Below, piece by piece: positions 1 through 9,079 of a stretch of DNA of 64,000 nt (positions are counted from its first letter, which is position 1; the number at the start of each line of letters is the position of its first letter). Source of the DNA: Actinopolymorpha pittospori (GTDB lineage Bacteria > Actinomycetota > Actinomycetes > Propionibacteriales > Actinopolymorphaceae); the NCBI RefSeq assembly GCF_014873875.1, contig NZ_JADBEM010000001.1:3162001-3226000 (forward strand). Reading direction: 5' to 3'. Both the position numbers and the translations under genes were made by a program. The notes beneath the pieces were generated by a model. The model was given only the letters and a program-made list of their open reading frames with translations. It ran no database searches and had not been told where the DNA came from.

Positions 1-88
1 GTCCGCCGGAGTGTGGTGCGTTCGCGTCCACACCGTGCCCTCGACCCTGGACGCCGTACGGGTCGCGGCGCGCCTGGCCCTGACCTGA
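1..88 (+). CDS. folP: Dihydropteroate synthase, C-terminal fragment
   Basis: Only the last 28 codons are in the window, read from base 2 to a TGA at 86-88. The peptide contains GVWCVRVH followed by STLDAVRVAARL. This matches the end of dihydropteroate synthase, where a conserved R-V-H (binding the pterin pyrophosphate) is followed by a final helix containing DA-x-R-VA. The enzyme joins p-aminobenzoate to hydroxymethyl-dihydropterin diphosphate in cytosolic folate synthesis. The family assignment rests on this short motif only. Everything upstream lies outside the window. Confidence 0.6.
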   Translation, partial: SAGVWCVRVHTVPSTLDAVRVAARLALT

Positions 89-146
89 GCGCGGCGCGCC
101 GATATCCCGTTGACCCTTCCGCGCCGCGTTCCCTACTGTCCCGGGC

Positions 147-1034
147 GTGATCAGTCAGCACCCGCTGGGATACCTGTTGGGCCTGCAGGGGATAGCCATG
201 CTCCGCGCCTTCGCCGGGGACTACGACCGCGAGTTCGTCGAGGCCCGCCTGACGGAGATCCAAGCGCTGCTGGACGCCAGGCCGGAACTCGGTGAGGGAG
301 CCACCCTCGCCCCCATCACCACCGTGGACGGCTACCGGGAGTGGGCGCAGTTCTACGACGAGGCGGCCAACCAGCTCATCGAGTTGGAGCAGCCGGTCGT
401 CCGGGAGATCCTCGACGGGTTGGCGCCTGGCAGGGCCCTCTACGCCGCCTGCGGCACCGGCCGGCACGCGTCGTACCTCGCCTCGTCGGGGCACGAGGTG
501 ATCGGCGTCGACAGTTCGCCGGAGATGCTGGCCAAGGCCCGGGCCAAGATCCCCGAGGGCACCTTCGTACTCGCCGACCTGCTCGACCTCCCGCTGCCGG
601 ACGACCACGTGGACCTGGTGGTCTGTGCCCTGGCACTCACCCACGTACCCGACCTCGAGCCGGTGCTGGCCGAGTTCGCCCGCGTCCTGCGTCCCGGCGG
701 TCACCTGGTGATCTCCGACTCCCGAGGCCTGCTCGGCGATCTCGGGCTGCCGTTGATCAAGACCATCGACGGTGGTTTCGGATACCTGCCCACCTGGAGC
801 CGTCACACCAGTGACTACCTGCGGGTCGCGCTCCCGCTCGGGCTGCAGGTCCGCCGGTGCGAGGAGCCGCGGCGCCCCTACCCGCTCGTCGACGCGACCG
901 ACGCCTACACCCCGGTACCCGGTACGCCGCCCAACATCTGGGCCCTTCACTCTTGGTGCGTCGACGCCACCAACGCCGCCTACCGGGGCGTCCCCGTCGC
1001 CGTCATCTGGGACTTCCAGCTGTCCGCCTCCTGA
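147..1034 (+). CDS. Class I SAM-dependent methyltransferase
   Basis: A 295-residue protein. An N-terminal helical part (about 1-60) precedes a Rossmann methyltransferase domain. The SAM-binding motif I is AACGTGRHASYL near residue 95, followed by an acidic strand end (GVDSSPEMLAKAR) and a motif around residue 147 (DLVVCALALTHV). This is the UbiE/BioC-like small-molecule methyltransferase fold; the substrate is unknown. The GTG at 147 is preferred over the internal ATG at 198 because the HPLGYLLGLQG segment between them looks like conserved protein. No clear ribosome binding site is visible. It follows folP by about 60 bases on the same strand but need not be functionally linked. Confidence 0.75.
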   Translation: MISQHPLGYLLGLQGIAMLRAFAGDYDREFVEARLTEIQALLDARPELGEGATLAPITTVDGYREWAQFYDEAANQLIELEQPVVREILDGLAPGRALYAACGTGRHASYLASSGHEVIGVDSSPEMLAKARAKIPEGTFVLADLLDLPLPDDHVDLVVCALALTHVPDLEPVLAEFARVLRPGGHLVISDSRGLLGDLGLPLIKTIDGGFGYLPTWSRHTSDYLRVALPLGLQVRRCEEPRRPYPLVDATDAYTPVPGTPPNIWALHSWCVDATNAAYRGVPVAVIWDFQLSAS

Positions 1035-1198
1035 CCCGCCCGCCACTCGCGGGCCCACGACAGGCGGGCCCGAGCCCCGTACGTCATGCCTGTCGGGCGT
1101 ACGCCGTACGTCCCGACCGCGACGGGCCCGCCGTCCCGTGTGCTGGGTGCATGTCGGTGCCTACGGTGCGGTGGAAGGGCGGACCGGAGAGGGGCACC

Positions 1199-1933
1199 AT
1201 GTCGGACAACTCGCATGCTGTGCATGTCCGTGACGGCTGGATCGGCGTCGAGCCGACGGTCCTGATCTTCGACGTGAACGAGACGCTGATCGATGTCGAG
1301 GCGATGAGTCCGCTCTTCGAGCGGGTCTTCGCCGACACGCGAGTCCTGCGGGAGTGGTTCGGCCAGGTGGTCATGTACTCCATGACCGTCACGCTGTGCG
1401 GTTGCTACGAGGACTACTTCGCACTGGGGCGCGGAGTGTTCTCGATGCTCGGCGACATCCACGGAGTGAAGGTCACGCCCTCCGACCTCGACGACCTCGA
1501 GCACGGGATGCGCACCATGCCCGCCCACCCCGACGTCGAAGAGGGCCTGCGGCGGTTGCGGGATGCCGGCTTCCGCATGGTGACCCTGACCAACTCGCCT
1601 CCCGTGGCCGGTGGCCGGACCCCGCTCGAGCACGCCGGGCTCGCGGGTTACTTCGAACGGCAGTTCAGCGTCGACACCATTCGTACGTTCAAACCGGCAG
1701 CGCTCACCTATCACCTGGCTGCCCGCGAGTTGGACGTTCCTCCGTCGACGTGCCTCATGGTCGCCGCGCACGTCTGGGACACCATCGGCGCGCAGAGCGC
1801 CGGCCTGTCGGCCGGCCTGCTCACCCGACCCGGGAACGCTCCCTTGCCGGTCCACGGCCTGCCGCAGCCGAACATCGTCGCGTCCGACCTCCCCGACTTC
1901 GCCGACAGACTGATCGCCCGCTGGCGTACCTGA
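1199..1933 (+). CDS. HAD superfamily, haloacid dehalogenase type II
   Basis: A 244-residue protein. Motif I is FDVNETLID near residue 23, with the nucleophilic Asp in the D-x-N-x-T arrangement typical of L-2-haloacid dehalogenases. Motif II is TLTNSPP and the motif III lysine is in TFKPA. The motif IV region, AAHVWDTIGA, carries one acidic residue. The family hydrolyses L-2-haloacids to D-2-hydroxyacids through an aspartyl ester; other HAD substrates are possible. The ATG at 1199 is chosen because GGAGAGGGG lies just upstream. The reading frame is open further upstream but that part does not look like protein. Cytosolic. Confidence 0.8.
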   Translation: MSDNSHAVHVRDGWIGVEPTVLIFDVNETLIDVEAMSPLFERVFADTRVLREWFGQVVMYSMTVTLCGCYEDYFALGRGVFSMLGDIHGVKVTPSDLDDLEHGMRTMPAHPDVEEGLRRLRDAGFRMVTLTNSPPVAGGRTPLEHAGLAGYFERQFSVDTIRTFKPAALTYHLAARELDVPPSTCLMVAAHVWDTIGAQSAGLSAGLLTRPGNAPLPVHGLPQPNIVASDLPDFADRLIARWRT

Positions 1934-2098
1934 GTGGCCTGGTCCGCGCACCGCCATGCTGGCGTGCCGCCGAGGACTACTACCTGGCGGCGACGCTGCC
2001 GATCGCCAGAGCTGGGCTCGTCGTCAGGGGGTGTTGAGAGAACCGTCGAGGTCCTATCTCGCTCGCGGTCGTCGAGCCCCGGTCTGTACGTTGCAGAA

Positions 2099-2593
2099 AT
2101 GCTGATCCGGGAGTGCACAGCCGATGATCTGGAACCCTTGGAACAGATTTCGCCGAGTCCTGTGAATCGCGAGCATGCGCGCAGGCTCGAGCGGCAGCTG
2201 GCCGGTGCGGAGACCTATCTGGTGGCCTGGCACGACGACGTGTTGGCCGGCCACGGTGCAGTGCAATGGCAGGGGTGCACAGACGCGGAGGTTCGCGCGG
2301 CCTTTCCCGACTGTCCGGAGATCTACGGGTTGAGCGTCCGGCCCGAACTGCGCGGGCGGGGGATCGGCACGGCACTCATTGGAGCAGCGGAAGACCGAGT
2401 CCGGCAGCGCGGCCTGCGATGGATCGGGATCAGCGTCGACGTGGACAATCCTGACGCGGGACGCCTCTACGAGCGGCTTGGCTATCTCGCGAAACTGCGG
2501 TACCGCGGCGTCTGGAGCTACCTCGACGCTGCCGGAACCAAGCACGTCGTGGACGAACCCGCGATCTTCATGGTGAAGGACCTCCCGAGCTAG
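2099..2593 (+). CDS. GNAT family N-acetyltransferase
   Basis: A 164-residue protein starting with IRECTADDLEPLE, a common GNAT beginning. The acetyl-CoA motif A is SVRPELRGRGIGTALIGAAE (Q/R-x-x-G-x-G/A) at about 78-97, followed by NPDAGRLYERLGY (motif B). It transfers an acetyl group from acetyl-CoA to an unidentified amine. The frame is open back to 1934, but ATG 2099 gives the usual length. It stands alone on the plus strand and converges with the SDR gene. Confidence 0.75.
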   Translation: MLIRECTADDLEPLEQISPSPVNREHARRLERQLAGAETYLVAWHDDVLAGHGAVQWQGCTDAEVRAAFPDCPEIYGLSVRPELRGRGIGTALIGAAEDRVRQRGLRWIGISVDVDNPDAGRLYERLGYLAKLRYRGVWSYLDAAGTKHVVDEPAIFMVKDLPS

Positions 2594-2654
2594 GGGAGTC
2601 GGGAGACACCCAAGGAGCGCGTCGCCTGTCGCCGTCCGCCCGTCAGCCCCCGTC

Positions 2655-3398
2655 TCAGCGTCCGGCGTTCCTCTCGTGCAGCCAGCGCTCGAAGTCGACG
2701 GCGACGATGCGCTCGTCGTGGACGCCGGCCGCGTCGTCGGAGGCCAGCCAGACGATGGGCGGGCCCATCACCGCGGGCTCCAGGAAGTTCCAGTCCTCGG
2801 GTGCGACGCCGGGGGGAATCATCCCCGTAACGGTCGCGCCACCGGGCAAGAGCATGTTGACAGTGACGCTCGTGTCCCGCAGGTCGGCGGCCATGACCCG
2901 GGACAGCGCCTCGCTGCCGGCACGGGACGGCCCGTAGGGGACGAACCCGGCTCGGTGCATGGTCGACTCGTTCACCGAGATGTTGACGATGCGGCCGCCA
3001 CCGGCGGCCAGCATCCGCGGCGTGACCGCGCGCGCCACCAGGAAGTAGCCGGTGAGATTGGTCTCGATCACCGCACGGAAGCCGTCGACCGGCACGTCCC
3101 AGAAGCTCTGCGGATGCGTCATGAAGCGCGGGTTCACCGTCCGCATGCCGATCCCGGCGTTGTTCACCGGCATGTCGACACCGCCGAGCCGTGACCACGC
3201 CTCGTCGACCGCCCTGGCCACCGAGGCCTCGTCCCGCACGTCCAGTTCGATGCCGACGGCCCCCGGCAGTTCGGCGGCGACCGAACCCGCGTGCGCGCCG
3301 GATCGGCCGGTCAGCGCGACCGTCGCCCCTGCCGCCGCCAGGGCGGAGGCCATGGCCAGTCCCAGCCCGCTGGTCCCGCCGGTCACCAGCACCTTCAT
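2655..3398 (-). CDS. SDR family oxidoreductase with YxxxR in place of YxxxK
   Basis: A 247-residue classical short-chain dehydrogenase/reductase. The glycine-rich NAD(P) motif TGGTSGLG is at 6-13, followed by TGR near 30 and NNAG at 79-82. The catalytic segment reads Y155-G-P-S-R159, so the usual lysine of YxxxK is arginine. In SDRs that lysine binds the ribose and lowers the tyrosine pKa, so activity may be altered or lost. ATG 3398 has an ideal GGAGGTAG upstream; the upstream in-frame extension is rejected. It is divergent from the next methyltransferase. Substrate unknown. Confidence 0.8.
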   Translation of the reverse strand: MKVLVTGGTSGLGLAMASALAAAGATVALTGRSGAHAGSVAAELPGAVGIELDVRDEASVARAVDEAWSRLGGVDMPVNNAGIGMRTVNPRFMTHPQSFWDVPVDGFRAVIETNLTGYFLVARAVTPRMLAAGGGRIVNISVNESTMHRAGFVPYGPSRAGSEALSRVMAADLRDTSVTVNMLLPGGATVTGMIPPGVAPEDWNFLEPAVMGPPIVWLASDDAAGVHDERIVAVDFERWLHERNAGR

Positions 3399-3604
3399 CG
3401 GGCTACCTCCGTCCCGCGACTCTCGCATTGGAGTACTCACGACCACGACGGTAGTCCGCCGTACCGGACGCTCGGCACGATCCGTTCACTCGGCCTTCCC
3501 GATCGGGCCACGTCGCTCCGTCTTCGCGGCCTGATGGGTGATCTACCCTCTCGGTTCGACGTCCATCTGCTCGGCGGCTCCGCCGCGCGCCCGGGAGTGT
3601 GCCT

Positions 3605-4420
3605 GTGAACCGCACCGACTTCACCGAACCGCGGTCCGACTATGTGTTGGAGAACGCGGCACCGCAGGCCGAACGACGCTTCACCGCGCTGGAGGAGCTG
3701 TACGACGAGGCGACGTTCGCCAACCTCGACGGCACCGGGGTGGGTCCGGGATGGCGCTGCCTCGAGGTGGGTGCGGGTGGTGGGTCTGTCGCGCGCTGGT
3801 TGGGCGAGCGCGTGGGTCCGCAGGGGTACGTCCTGGCCACCGACCTCGACCCTCGCCACGTGGACGCGGCGCAGTCACCGGTGATCGAGGTACGCCGCCA
3901 CGACGTCGTGCACGACCCGCTGCCGGAGTCCGCCTTCGACCTCGTTCACGCCCGGCTCGTCCTCGTCCATCTGCCGGAGCGGGCCACGGCCCTGAAGCAG
4001 TTGGTCGCCGCGTTGCGGCCCGGCGGCTGGTTCACGATGGAGGAGTTCGACCTGCGGATGGCCCCGGTGAGCACCGAACGACGGGACGCCGGTGAGCGGG
4101 TGCTGGACGACGTGACGGGTGCGTTCGTCAGGTTGCTCGAACTCCGTGGTGTCGACCAGTCCTACGGGCGGGCGCTGCCCCGGCTGTTCGCCGAGGCCGG
4201 TCTCGTCCAGATCGAGGCCGTCGGACGGGTCACCTTCGCGCGTGGTGGGTCGCCGGGTGCCCGGCTGTACCGGGCCAACATCGAGCAGACGAGGGACCAA
4301 CTCGTCGAGGCCGGCCTGGCCACGGCGGAGGAGATCGAGCGGTACTGCGATCGGCTTGCCGACCCCGAGGCGATGTTCACCCTGCCCGTCCTGGTGGCGG
4401 TGCGGGGGCGTCGCCCCTGA
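3605..4420 (+). CDS. Class I SAM-dependent methyltransferase
   Basis: A 271-residue protein with motif I LEVGAGGGSVARWL near residue 54, an acidic SAM-ribose contact in LATDLDPRHV, and DLVHARLVLVHLPER as the post-II region. This is a UbiE/type 11 methyltransferase for a small molecule of unknown identity. GTG 3605 is preferred because GGGAG at 3593-3597 sits seven bases upstream; GTG 3599, two codons earlier, is possible. The gene is monocistronic and is followed after 110 bases by ugd. Confidence 0.75.
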   Translation: MNRTDFTEPRSDYVLENAAPQAERRFTALEELYDEATFANLDGTGVGPGWRCLEVGAGGGSVARWLGERVGPQGYVLATDLDPRHVDAAQSPVIEVRRHDVVHDPLPESAFDLVHARLVLVHLPERATALKQLVAALRPGGWFTMEEFDLRMAPVSTERRDAGERVLDDVTGAFVRLLELRGVDQSYGRALPRLFAEAGLVQIEAVGRVTFARGGSPGARLYRANIEQTRDQLVEAGLATAEEIERYCDRLADPEAMFTLPVLVAVRGRRP

Positions 4421-4530
4421 TCCTGCGCCCTTGACTCTGCGTCACCTGGCCCCAGAGAGCCAACGAAGCGGCGCGGGCAACCGATACGGTGTTCTGGCTA
4501 CTCGTCCCCTCCAGTAAGGACCGTCGCCCC

Positions 4531-5697
4531 ATGAAGATCGCAGTCGTCGGCACGGGGTACGTGGGACTGTCGTTGTCGGTGCTGTTGGCGCAGCGAAACG
4601 AAGTCGTGGGACTCGACATCGACGCTGAGCGAGTGGCCATGCTCAACGATCGACGAAGCCCAATCGGAGACCCCGAGATCGTCGAGTATCTGACGACCAG
4701 GGAGCTGGACCTTCGGTTCACCCTCGACAGGTACGACGCCTACGTCGGCGCTGACTTCATCATCATCGCGACGCCGACGGACTACGACCCCGACACGAAC
4801 TACTTCAACACCGACACGGTCGAGAGCGTGATCGACGACGTCCTGCGGGTCGAGCCCGAGGCCGTCGTGATCATCAAGTCGACGGTCCCGGTCGGCTTCA
4901 CCGACCGAATTCGCGAGGCCAAGGGGACTCGCAACATCATCTTCTCCCCGGAGTTCCTCCGTGAGGGAAAGGCGCTGTTCGACAACCTTCACCCGTCCCG
5001 GATCATCGTCGGCGAGGTCAGCGACCGTGCGAAGGTCTTCGCCGAACTACTCCGCGATGCCGCCGTCGACGAGGATCCCCCACTCCTGCTCACCGGTAGC
5101 ACAGAGGCCGAGGCGATCAAGCTCTTCGCCAACACCTACCTCGCCATGCGAGTCGCCTACTTCAACGAACTCGACTCCTTCGCTGCGACGCACGGCCTGG
5201 ACACCCGCCAGATAATCGGTGGTGTCGGCCTGGATCCGCGCATCGGCGACTATCACAACAACCCATCGTTCGGATACGGCGGATACTGTCTGCCCAAGGA
5301 CACCAAGCAACTTCTCGCCAACTACGCGGACGTGCCACAGAATTTGATGCAGGCCATCGTCGACTCCAATTCGACGCGAATGGACTTCATCGCCGACGAC
5401 ATTCTCAGCCGCAGCCCGAATCGGGTGGGTGTCTATCGCCTCATCATGAAGGCCGACTCAGACAACTTCCGAGCCAGTAGCATTCAAGGTGTCATCGAGA
5501 GACTCCACGCCAAGGGCGCCGATGTCCTCATCTATGAGCCAGCGCTCGACGCCGAGAACTACCACGACACACCGGTGACTCGAGACTTCGCGGAGTTCGT
5601 GGAGGCCGCTGACCTCATCATCGCCAACCGCATCACCGACGAAATCCGCCACCTGCGTCACAAGATCTACACGCGCGACCTGTTCGGCATCAACTAA
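4531..5697 (+). CDS. ugd: UDP-glucose 6-dehydrogenase (Escherichia coli-type Ugd)
   Basis: A 388-residue NAD-dependent nucleotide-sugar dehydrogenase. It has an N-terminal Rossmann motif VGTGYVGLS at 6-14, a central helical segment with [18 protein letters not shown], and the catalytic cysteine in GGYCLPKD near residue 253. It oxidises UDP-glucose to UDP-glucuronate, supplying glucuronate for envelope or exported polysaccharide. Length and long stretches ([40 protein letters not shown]) resemble the short E. coli Ugd recalled from memory rather than the longer actinobacterial enzymes. No glycan genes adjoin it, which suggests acquisition on its own. ATG 4531 gives the normal N terminus; a TAAGGA lies 11 bases upstream. 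Confidence 0.9.
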   Translation: MKIAVVGTGYVGLSLSVLLAQRNEVVGLDIDAERVAMLNDRRSPIGDPEIVEYLTTRELDLRFTLDRYDAYVGADFIIIATPTDYDPDTNYFNTDTVESVIDDVLRVEPEAVVIIKSTVPVGFTDRIREAKGTRNIIFSPEFLREGKALFDNLHPSRIIVGEVSDRAKVFAELLRDAAVDEDPPLLLTGSTEAEAIKLFANTYLAMRVAYFNELDSFAATHGLDTRQIIGGVGLDPRIGDYHNNPSFGYGGYCLPKDTKQLLANYADVPQNLMQAIVDSNSTRMDFIADDILSRSPNRVGVYRLIMKADSDNFRASSIQGVIERLHAKGADVLIYEPALDAENYHDTPVTRDFAEFVEAADLIIANRITDEIRHLRHKIYTRDLFGIN

Positions 5698-5782
5698 GCG
5701 ACCCCGACGACGTGGACTCGCTGGAGCCCCGGCACAGCTTCGGGTCACCTCTGGCACAGCTCGGCGCCTCACCGTACGTGGC

Positions 5783-5813
5783 GGGGCCGTGCACGGACAG
5801 CACGCACGGCCCC
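5783..5813. terminator. Hairpin between convergent ugd and YCII gene
   Basis: GGGGCCGTGC at 5783-5792 pairs perfectly with GCACGGCCCC at 5804-5813 around an 11-base loop. It lies between two converging genes and probably ends transcription from both sides. There is no long T tract. Confidence 0.6.
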
Positions 5814-5822
5814 ATCGTGATC

Positions 5823-6167
5823 TCATTCGACGGCCGGGTCGGGCAGGAACTCGCGGACGTCCTGCGCGCAGCGGCAGGAGACCGCGATCTTCGCGGCCCA
5901 CTCCAGGGCCGCCTCCCGGGTGGGGACGTCGAGGACCATCATGCCGCCGATGAACTCCTTGCTCTCCGGGTAGGGGCCGTCGGTGATCGTCCCGTCGGTG
6001 GCGACGACGTCGTACTCCGGGTCGAGGGGTAGCCCGCCGGTGAAGACGAACACGCCGGCGTCCTTGGTCTCCTGGACCACCGCGTGGGCGGCTCTGCTCA
6101 CCTCGGGGAGGTCTTCCTCGGGGATGTCCATCGCACCGTTGTTGAACGAGATCAGGTACCGCGCCAT
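5823..6167 (-). CDS. YCII-related (DGPF) domain protein
   Basis: A 114-residue single-domain protein beginning MARYLISFNNG. It carries the signature TDGPYPESKEFIGG at about 68-81, corresponding to the DGPF motif of YCII-related proteins. These small dimeric proteins have a ferredoxin-like fold. Their reaction is mostly unknown, and they often sit beside ECF sigma factors, although none is seen here. ATG 6167 follows AAGGAG at a proper distance, which rules out the upstream extension. Confidence 0.8.
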   Translation of the reverse strand: MARYLISFNNGAMDIPEEDLPEVSRAAHAVVQETKDAGVFVFTGGLPLDPEYDVVATDGTITDGPYPESKEFIGGMMVLDVPTREAALEWAAKIAVSCRCAQDVREFLPDPAVE

Positions 6168-6302
6168 CTCATGACTCCTTGTCCCGGCGGCCTCTTCCGG
6201 GCCACCTCTCACCCCTGCTACGAACGCCTCGCCCCGGATCCGACAGCTGCCGGCAGAAATTACCTGCGGGCGCTTCCCCACGCCGATCGCTCGTGGCCTC
6301 GG

Positions 6303-6962
6303 CTATGAGCCGAACAGCTTCCACTGCCCCTCGGAGACGACCTTGACGGTGTCGTCGGTGACCACGATGGCCGTCTGGTCGTCGAGGGCGTACGCCGGAC
6401 CTCCGATGTCGGTGGCCCATCTCTCCGCGTCGGCCATGGTGTTCTGCGGGAAGACGTCCAGGTGCGGGAAGATCGAGAAGTCGACGACCCCCAGCGTCCT
6501 GTCGTCCGGCGCGGACGGCCACTCCACGAAATCGGCACCGATTCGGGGAGTCATCACCATGCTGCCGGCGCTCACCCCCACCCAGACCGTCTCGGGCAGC
6601 GACGGCAGGAGGTCCGCCAGCCCGGACTGCCGCAGCCAGTGGCACAGGTAGGTCGCGTCGCCTCCGTCCACCAGCAGGACGTCGGCCTCCCGGACCCAGG
6701 GGACCCAGCGCTGCTCACCGATGCTGGGCAGCGCGGTGAGCTCCAACACGCCCACCGACTTCCAGCCCAGGCTGGACATGAGCCACGGGGGCTCGCCGGA
6801 AACGAAGCCGCGTACCGATGCCGGCCCGCACATCGGGTGGCCCCACTGCGCGGTCGGGATGCAGAGGGCGGTGCAGTCGGCGATCGGTTTGCCCAGCAGG
6901 TCGACGAGCGCCTCGTGGATGCTCGGGTTCGTGACGCCGCCGGAAGTGAGAAGAAGCCTCAC
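6303..6962 (-). CDS. Peptidase S51 / PepE-like hydrolase
   Basis: A 219-residue protein of the S51 (dipeptidase E, cyanophycinase) family with a class I glutamine amidotransferase-like fold. It begins RLLLTSGG, has ADVLLVDGGDATYL in the middle, and the nucleophile elbow GVSAGSMV at about 127-134 with a serine nucleophile. It probably cleaves small peptides with an acidic residue. GTG 6962 is chosen because AGGAGG lies six bases upstream. The open frame extending to 7298 lacks a site of its own. Cytosolic; no operon partner. Confidence 0.8.
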   Translation of the reverse strand: MRLLLTSGGVTNPSIHEALVDLLGKPIADCTALCIPTAQWGHPMCGPASVRGFVSGEPPWLMSSLGWKSVGVLELTALPSIGEQRWVPWVREADVLLVDGGDATYLCHWLRQSGLADLLPSLPETVWVGVSAGSMVMTPRIGADFVEWPSAPDDRTLGVVDFSIFPHLDVFPQNTMADAERWATDIGGPAYALDDQTAIVVTDDTVKVVSEGQWKLFGS

Positions 6963-7233
6963 GCTTGCCTCCTGTGCGTAGCGGTCATGACGCTCTCCTC
7001 GAGAGTCGAGAGTCGGGAGTCGGGTGCATGAGAAGACAGACTGGACACCGTAGCGAAACTCATCGCCGTTGCGACCCCCAAGCCGCGGCTCCCTGACTTC
7101 CCTGGCCGATTGATAAGCCCGAGGACGGCCCCGCGCCTCCCACACACAGGCGACGGGCAGCAGGTGGCGGTGCGAGCGAGCCAGTCGGCACCGTCGATGA
7201 CCGTCCAGAAGGTGGCGGGCACGCAGTCGATGA

Positions 7234-7497
7234 GGTGACGGTGCATGGCGACGTGGGATCGAACTCCCGGCCGCATCGGACGCCAAGGTGCGCGGCACGT
7301 GGGACTGGCACGACTTCTACAACTGCGACAGGGTCTACCTGTCGTACTGGTCCGGGGCCGGCCTGGCCTACAACAACGAGACCGGCGGCGCGGTGAGCTA
7401 CCTCTACGGCCAGTCAGGGCAGCGGATCGGCACCATCCCTCCGGACGGCTACCTCTACGCGGTCAACTGGGGCCCGGTGTGGTCGATCGGTGTCTAG
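7234..7497 (+). pseudogene. Probable remnant of a small secreted protein
   Basis: The frame is open from 7234 to a TAG at 7495-7497. It encodes aromatic-rich, protein-like sequence (WDWHDFYNC, YWSGAGLAYNN, YGQSGQRIG, VNWGPVW). There is no ATG, signal peptide or ribosome binding site in front of it; GTG 7288 is the only near start. The composition resembles the C-terminal half of a small exported beta protein whose N terminus is lost. Family not recognised. It could also be an unrecognised leaderless gene. Confidence 0.4.
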
Positions 7498-7634
7498 TCA
7501 CAACTCCGAACACCTCGCACGGTCCTCGGGAGGGCCGAACGCCAGGAGCAGTCGAATCGAGCAGTACATCAGGGAGCGTGTCGGCCCGAACCAGGGCCGA
7601 CCCGCTGGTGTCGCTGTCGTCGAAGTTCGTGCAC

Positions 7635-8723
7635 TCACAGGCCGAAGGTCGCCCGCATGGACTGGACGTTCGCCGCGCAACCCAGCCTTGACACACCGAG
7701 AATCTCCTCCGTGGTCCGCAGCAGCGAACAGTGGGTGAACGCGCGGCTGCTGGACACCTGCTTGGTGTGCGGAGAGATGACGATGGTCGGGATGTGGTTG
7801 GTCGACTGCGATCCCTCGTCCCAGGTCACCACGACGGCGAGGCGGCCGGCTCGGTAGTCGGGACCGGCGAGGATGCGTGGCATCCAGCGGGCCAGCCAGT
7901 CGTCACCGGCACCGATACGGCCGCTATCGCAGCCGGATGCGCCGTGCATGTCGTTGCACAGGTTCGGTGCGACGAACGAGTACGTGGGCAGGCCGTGGTC
8001 GATGTCGTGCCGCAACGAACCTGCGTCGGTGGTGCCCAGCGGCACGTCCCAGTCGGCGCACCGGTTGGCAACCGCGGTGTAGTACGGAGCGGGGGCGTGC
8101 CGTGGCACGTACGTGCCGGAGTTGCCCTTCGCGCATGCTTGCGGCATCGACTCCGCGTACACCCGCCATTGCCGCCCGGACGCTTGCACCTGGGAGAAGA
8201 TGCTCGGCCCGTCGATCTGGTGGGCGTAGGCGTCGTCGTCGTCACAGATCCCGTGGGTGGAGCCGCTGGTCAGCAGCAGGTAGCCGGGCAGGGAGCGGCA
8301 GCCGGTGGAATAGCCCGCCTCGTAGTTGGTGGCGGTGCCGTAGGTACGGGCCAGCTTGGCGAGGAACGGCGCGTTGCCGCCGTTCAGCACCGCGTCGTAC
8401 TCCTCGTTCTCCTCCACGATCACCAAGACCTTGTCCGGCCTGAGCCGCATGACGGGCTTGGCCGGCTTGGCTGCGGTTGCCGTGGCCAGTTGGTGCCGCT
8501 TCGCCGGAGTCGGCCTGGACGTCCCCACGGTCGGGGACGGCGCGGTCGTCGTGCGACTCGGCGTGGCGGCGGCCGAGGTGGGAGACGGCGTCGCGGTGGC
8601 GGTCCGGCGTGTCGCGGGACCACCGGCGGAGGTCTTGCGGGTGCTGTCCGTGCCGACCGACGTACATCCGGCGACGATTGTGGCGAGAGTCGCCAGGGCG
8701 ATCAGGTAATTGCGTCCGCGCAC
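7635..8723 (-). CDS. Lipoprotein of the phosphoesterase (acid phosphatase / phospholipase C-like) family
   Basis: A 362-residue exported protein. A lipoprotein signal has lipobox IVAGC with the acylated Cys near residue 20. A Ser/Thr/Pro-rich spacer (about 25-85) is followed by a phosphoesterase domain starting VLVIVEENEEYDAVL, the metal-binding and substrate segment of the family. Later motifs include FVAPNLCNDMHG and VVTWDEGSQSTNHIPTIVI, the metal-binding aspartate and histidine region. It probably hydrolyses phosphomonoesters or phospholipids outside the cell while anchored in the membrane. The gene is alone on the minus strand with a relatively AT-rich upstream region. Confidence 0.8.
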   Translation of the reverse strand: MRGRNYLIALATLATIVAGCTSVGTDSTRKTSAGGPATRRTATATPSPTSAAATPSRTTTAPSPTVGTSRPTPAKRHQLATATAAKPAKPVMRLRPDKVLVIVEENEEYDAVLNGGNAPFLAKLARTYGTATNYEAGYSTGCRSLPGYLLLTSGSTHGICDDDDAYAHQIDGPSIFSQVQASGRQWRVYAESMPQACAKGNSGTYVPRHAPAPYYTAVANRCADWDVPLGTTDAGSLRHDIDHGLPTYSFVAPNLCNDMHGASGCDSGRIGAGDDWLARWMPRILAGPDYRAGRLAVVVTWDEGSQSTNHIPTIVISPHTKQVSSSRAFTHCSLLRTTEEILGVSRLGCAANVQSMRATFGL

Positions 8724-9079
8724 GATGACCGACCACTTCCTTGTTCTGCTTCCTGGTCGATTCCGCGCCGACGCATTGCTCCGGTGGTGTCGCGGTGTTG
8801 GCCTTTTCCGGCCGCCCGACTCTCCGCATGGATTTCACCGCCGGCGCGGCTAAGCCCGTATGGTGACACCTCTTCCTGCGTTGGCCTCCATCGGGCCCTT
8901 CATCCGGCGTGGGCCGGTTCGATACCCGCTCGGAAAGCGAATTCACCACCCTGGTGAGACAAGGGAAATAGCACGAAATGTTCCGTCCGAAGAATTGTGA
9001 AACGCCCGGTATCTCCGGCGATGGAATTACGAACGGAATCACTGCGGCCACGTTTCGCGACCGGCGCGTGAGCTTCGGG
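8724..9079. other. Intergenic stretch, probable promoter of the phosphoesterase
   Basis: No credible coding frame. The part around 8935-9040 is poorer in GC than the surroundings and may contain the promoter of the minus-strand lipoprotein gene. No clear -35/-10 pair could be chosen. Confidence 0.3.

Noticed and set aside
3605..8723. A secondary-metabolite or capsule cluster built from the methyltransferases and ugd
   Set aside because: Genes point in different directions, are separately terminated, and no synthase or glycosyltransferase is present.
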